From NCBI GenBank assembly GCA_020029535.1, contig JAIBJM010000003.1:1-64000 (forward strand): a stretch of 64,000 bases of DNA. Reading direction: 5' to 3'. The notes below the pieces were generated by a model. That model worked only from the letters and a program-made list of their open reading frames with translations. It had not been told where the DNA came from and searched no databases. The stretch is from Gammaproteobacteria bacterium (GTDB lineage Bacteria > Pseudomonadota > Gammaproteobacteria > Steroidobacterales > Steroidobacteraceae). The position numbers were made by a program, and so were the translations under genes. Positions 61,543-64,000 of this stretch are shown piece by piece. The number at the start of each line of letters is the position of its first letter. Within the stretch, counting starts at the first letter, position 1.

Positions 61543-62811
61543 TCACAGGAGCATCAGTTCGGGGTTGGCAAGCAGGTCCGATATCTTGCGGATGAAGCGT
61601 GCCACCGGTTCCCCGTCCATTGCCCGATGATCGAAAGTGAGTCCGCAGGGCAGCACGGTTCGCACCTCGACCTTGCCGTCGATGACCAGCGGCTTCTGTA
61701 TGGTGGACCCCGGCTGGAAATTCACCACGTTCGGCAAATTGAGCAGCGGCGTGGACACCATCCAGGCACCGGGCAGGAAGCCGGCACTGCTGGAAATGGT
61801 GATGGTTGAATCGGCCATGTCCTGCGGCTTCATGGTCCCGGAACGGGCGCGATCGACCACTTCCCTGATGTCGCGGTCGATTGCCAGCAGTCCCTTGGCC
61901 TGCACATCGCGCACCACTGGCACCACCAGACCCGAGTCGTACTCGCCCTTGCCCGGAAGTGCCACGGCGATGCCGATGTTCACATTCTCCCAAACGATGA
62001 TCTCCCGATCGATCAGGGTCGCGTTGCAGATCGGAACCTCCTGGCAGGCGAGCGCTACCGCACGCGCATAGATGGCGGTGGCGGAAATGCGCGTACCCAG
62101 CTCCTTCTCACGCCCGAGCAATGTCTCGCGCATGGCAACGAGTTTGGTGACGTCGATCTCGAAGAAGGCGTACGTTTGCGCGGCGGTGGTCTTGGCTTTG
62201 ACCATCCGTTCGGCAATGGTGGCGCGCATGCCAGTCAGCGGGATGCGCGCCTTCTCGGCCATATGGCCCGTTGCGATGGTCCGCGCGCCCGCCGGCGCCG
62301 CAGCAGCAGGTTTCGTCTGCAGAGCCTCAAGCACATCGCGACGCACGATTCGCCCCGCCGGACCCGTACCGGTTACCGTCTGCAGCGAGATCCCCTTGTC
62401 TTTGGCAATTTTTTTCGCAAGGCCCGAAACCCGGATTCTTCGACCGCCAGCTTCGTTGCCGCTCGCATCTGCCGCAGCCTGCGGAGCGCTTACGGATACA
62501 GCGGCCTTCACCGGAGCAGCAACGGCCACCGACGGTGCGCCGGCTCCCGCGGCGATCGAACGGTACTCCGCCTCGGTATCAGCGATCTTCGCAATCAACG
62601 ACTCCACCGGAATCTTGTCACCGCCACTGTTGACGATGATGTGCAGAAAGCCGGTGTAAGGTGCCGGCAGGTCCGTCACCGTCTTTTCGTTCTCGATCAT
62701 CGCCAACGGCTGGTCGCGCTCGATTCGCACGCCTTCTTTGGCCAGCCACTCGGAGATGGAGCCCTCCGACATGCCCATCGACAGCTGGGGCAGGATCACT
62801 TCGCGAATCAT
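61543..62811 (-). CDS. Dihydrolipoamide acyltransferase (E2) of a 2-oxoacid dehydrogenase
   Basis: This 422-residue E2 core has a lipoyl domain (lipoyl Lys43 in MIENEKTVTDLP), a linker, a small E1/E3-binding domain (ILRPP-like IRVSGLAKKIAKDKGISLQT near 130-150) and a catalytic domain with the HxxxDG site in TFDHRAMDGEPVARFIRK. The ENEKT motif is a variant of the common ETDKA. ATG 62811 is 10 bases after the E1 beta stop. It moves the acyl group to CoA. Acetoin- or pyruvate-type substrate is undecided. Confidence 0.92.
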   Translation of the reverse strand: MIREVILPQLSMGMSEGSISEWLAKEGVRIERDQPLAMIENEKTVTDLPAPYTGFLHIIVNSGGDKIPVESLIAKIADTEAEYRSIAAGAGAPSVAVAAPVKAAVSVSAPQAAADASGNEAGGRRIRVSGLAKKIAKDKGISLQTVTGTGPAGRIVRRDVLEALQTKPAAAAPAGARTIATGHMAEKARIPLTGMRATIAERMVKAKTTAAQTYAFFEIDVTKLVAMRETLLGREKELGTRISATAIYARAVALACQEVPICNATLIDREIIVWENVNIGIAVALPGKGEYDSGLVVPVVRDVQAKGLLAIDRDIREVVDRARSGTMKPQDMADSTITISSSAGFLPGAWMVSTPLLNLPNVVNFQPGSTIQKPLVIDGKVEVRTVLPCGLTFDHRAMDGEPVARFIRKISDLLANPELMLL

Positions 62812-62821
62812 GGTTTCATCC

Positions 62822-63793
62822 TCAGCGGCACACGTCCCGAATGGCGGACTCCACCTTTTCGACGGTGGGCATGGTGTAGACGTCCATGTAACCGCCGGGA
62901 ATCGGGAAGTTTGGATGGCAGACACGCTTCACTGGCGCATCGAGCAGGTCGTAGCCATGTTCCATGACCTGCGCTGAAATCTCCGCGGAAAATCCGGCAC
63001 GCTCGAAGTCCTCGTCCACGATGACCAGGCGCGTGGTCTTTTCCAGCGACTTGAACAACGCGTCCCGATCGAAGGGCTCAAAACTGCGTGCGTCGATCAC
63101 CTCGATGCTGATCTCGTCCTTGAGCTTCTCGGCGGTCTTCAGCGCGGTGTGCACCTGCATCCCCGCGGTGAGCACGGTGACGTCGGTCCCTTCGCGCTTC
63201 ACGTCGGCCTTGCCCAGCGGCACCACGTAATCGTCGGTCGGCACATGGCCCTTGAACGACATCATGCTGGTGTGCCACAGAAAGAACACCGGATTGTTCT
63301 CGCGGATGGCCGCCTTCATCAGCCCCTTGGCATCGTAGGGCGTGGATGGCATGCATACCTTGATTCCCGGATGGTGAATCAGCGCACCGTACGGCAAGGT
63401 CGAATGTTCGTTGGCGACGCGCCGGCCAACACCGCAGGTGCCGACGAACACCAGCGGCAGCGGCAACTGGCTGCCGTGCAGGAAGTAGTACTGCGAAGCC
63501 TGCATGAAGACTTCCGAGCCGGCGTAATACGAAAAACCGGCGTACATGAAATCGACGATCGGCCGCAGACCTTCCTGGGCCGCGCCTATGGCCGCACCGG
63601 CGATAGCCGGTTCCGCCAGCGGAGTATCCACCACACGGTGAGTCCCGAATTCGGGGGTCAGATCCTTGGTGTGCGGGAAGCTGCCGGCCTGGATGCTCAC
63701 GCCCATCATGAACACGCGCTCGTCACGGCGCATTTCATCGATGTAGGCCTCGCGGATGGCCTCACACAAAGTCAGTTCTCTGGTATCGGTCAT
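62822..63793 (-). CDS. 2-oxoacid (pyruvate-type) dehydrogenase E1 subunit beta
   Basis: This 323-residue thiamine-diphosphate E1 beta subunit has FGTHRVVDTPLAEPAIAGAA (near 50-70), RPIVDFMYAGFSYYAGSEVF and LVIVDEDFERAGFSAEISAQ (near 260). It pairs with E1 alpha to decarboxylate the oxoacid and load lipoyl groups of E2. ATG 63793 lies 3 bases after the alpha stop. Acetoin, branched-chain and pyruvate forms share this structure, so the substrate is left open. Confidence 0.92.
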   Translation of the reverse strand: MTDTRELTLCEAIREAYIDEMRRDERVFMMGVSIQAGSFPHTKDLTPEFGTHRVVDTPLAEPAIAGAAIGAAQEGLRPIVDFMYAGFSYYAGSEVFMQASQYYFLHGSQLPLPLVFVGTCGVGRRVANEHSTLPYGALIHHPGIKVCMPSTPYDAKGLMKAAIRENNPVFFLWHTSMMSFKGHVPTDDYVVPLGKADVKREGTDVTVLTAGMQVHTALKTAEKLKDEISIEVIDARSFEPFDRDALFKSLEKTTRLVIVDEDFERAGFSAEISAQVMEHGYDLLDAPVKRVCHPNFPIPGGYMDVYTMPTVEKVESAIRDVCR

Positions 63794-63796
63794 GGG

Positions 63797-64000
63797 TCAG
63801 TTTCCCTTCCCGGCATATACTTGGGTGTAGAGCTCTTCGACGGAAGGCATCGCCTTCGGACTCGCTTCGGAGAATTCATCCATGGCATCCGCTTGCTTGT
63901 CCGCTTCGGCCTGCCACTCGGTAAACACCGTTTCGGTCAGCAAGCCCTCCTCGATCAGGCGCGCCGCTGCGATCTTCAACGGATCGCGCGTTGCCTTCCA
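63797..64000 (-). CDS. 2-oxoacid dehydrogenase E1 subunit alpha, 3' end only
   Basis: Only the last 67 codons are inside the window; the gene continues beyond 64000. The visible C-terminus reads KATRDPLKIAAARLIEEGLL and ends PSVEELYTQVYAGKGN, which is the ending of the alpha subunit of thiamine-dependent pyruvate/acetoin-type dehydrogenases. Order alpha, beta, E2, then acyl-CoA dehydrogenase fits one operon. A separate E3 (lipoamide dehydrogenase) is not seen here. Confidence 0.85.
   Translation of the reverse strand, partial: WKATRDPLKIAAARLIEEGLLTETVFTEWQAEADKQADAMDEFSEASPKAMPSVEELYTQVYAGKGN

Overview
The window looks like about 64 kb of chromosome from a GC-rich (roughly 60-65% by eye) gammaproteobacterium. 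Support comes from a fused RlmKL rRNA methyltransferase, an EptA plus PmrAB-like module, a complete Puu putrescine route, a liu-type leucine operon and GlyGly-CTERM-type surface protein sorting. A soil or water lineage such as Steroidobacteraceae/Nevskiales is plausible, but that is inference.

Region 1 (1 to about 6.18 kb, all plus strand) is an accessory block that I read as an integron gene-cassette array. Small unrelated genes, all in one orientation, are separated by attC-like sites. The clearest site (700-755) has a folded stem with two extrahelical bases. No integrase is in the window. The cassettes carry a DUF7832-type protein, a two-TM protein, a secreted protein, a LysE/RhtB exporter, a decayed DUF433/DUF5615 toxin-antitoxin pair and an intact RelE/ParE-type pair, and the block ends with a GFA-family pseudogene. 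An IS1182-family element sits exactly at the GTT core of one attC.

Region 2 (6.2-19.2 kb) is core-like: a flavin amine oxidase and EptA, divergent from a PmrAB-like two-component system whose kinase has lost its C-terminus; PPK2, agmatine deiminase and a PLP C-S lyase/synthase in one operon; a repeat-rich coiled-coil membrane protein; a 4-hydroxybenzoate locus (AraC regulator and pobA) with an EthD-domain protein; and an MFS exporter.

Region 3 (19.2-28.2 kb) holds a broken TMEM175-type channel gene and a type I restriction-modification operon. Transcription order is a single-TRD S-like gene, hsdM, rhuM, hsdS, hsdR and a YgjP/SprT-type metallopeptidase. The first five genes overlap at each junction and the sixth follows after a 3-nt gap. 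The operon has a strong promoter flanked by a 10-bp inverted repeat.

Region 4 (28.2-42.1 kb) is putrescine uptake and use: puuD-puuA-potFGHI-aminotransferase on the minus strand, divergent puuB-dctA-lipoprotein, and puuC separated from them by rlmL. Together PotFGHI import putrescine and PuuA, PuuB, PuuC and PuuD convert it to GABA.

Region 5 (42.1-47 kb) has a TorF-type porin, a cupin, an LpxH-like phosphoesterase, a GlyGly-CTERM metalloprotease with a small lipoprotein, and a small hypothetical gene. Region 6 (47-53.7 kb) is the liuABCDE leucine/isovalerate operon. Region 7 (54.1-64 kb) has a DHA2 drug exporter, a three-gene secreted operon (two related secreted proteins around a metallo-beta-lactamase-fold protein with altered metal ligands), a TetR regulator, an acyl-CoA dehydrogenase and a 2-oxoacid dehydrogenase complex that runs off the right edge. 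I saw no tRNA, rRNA or CRISPR.
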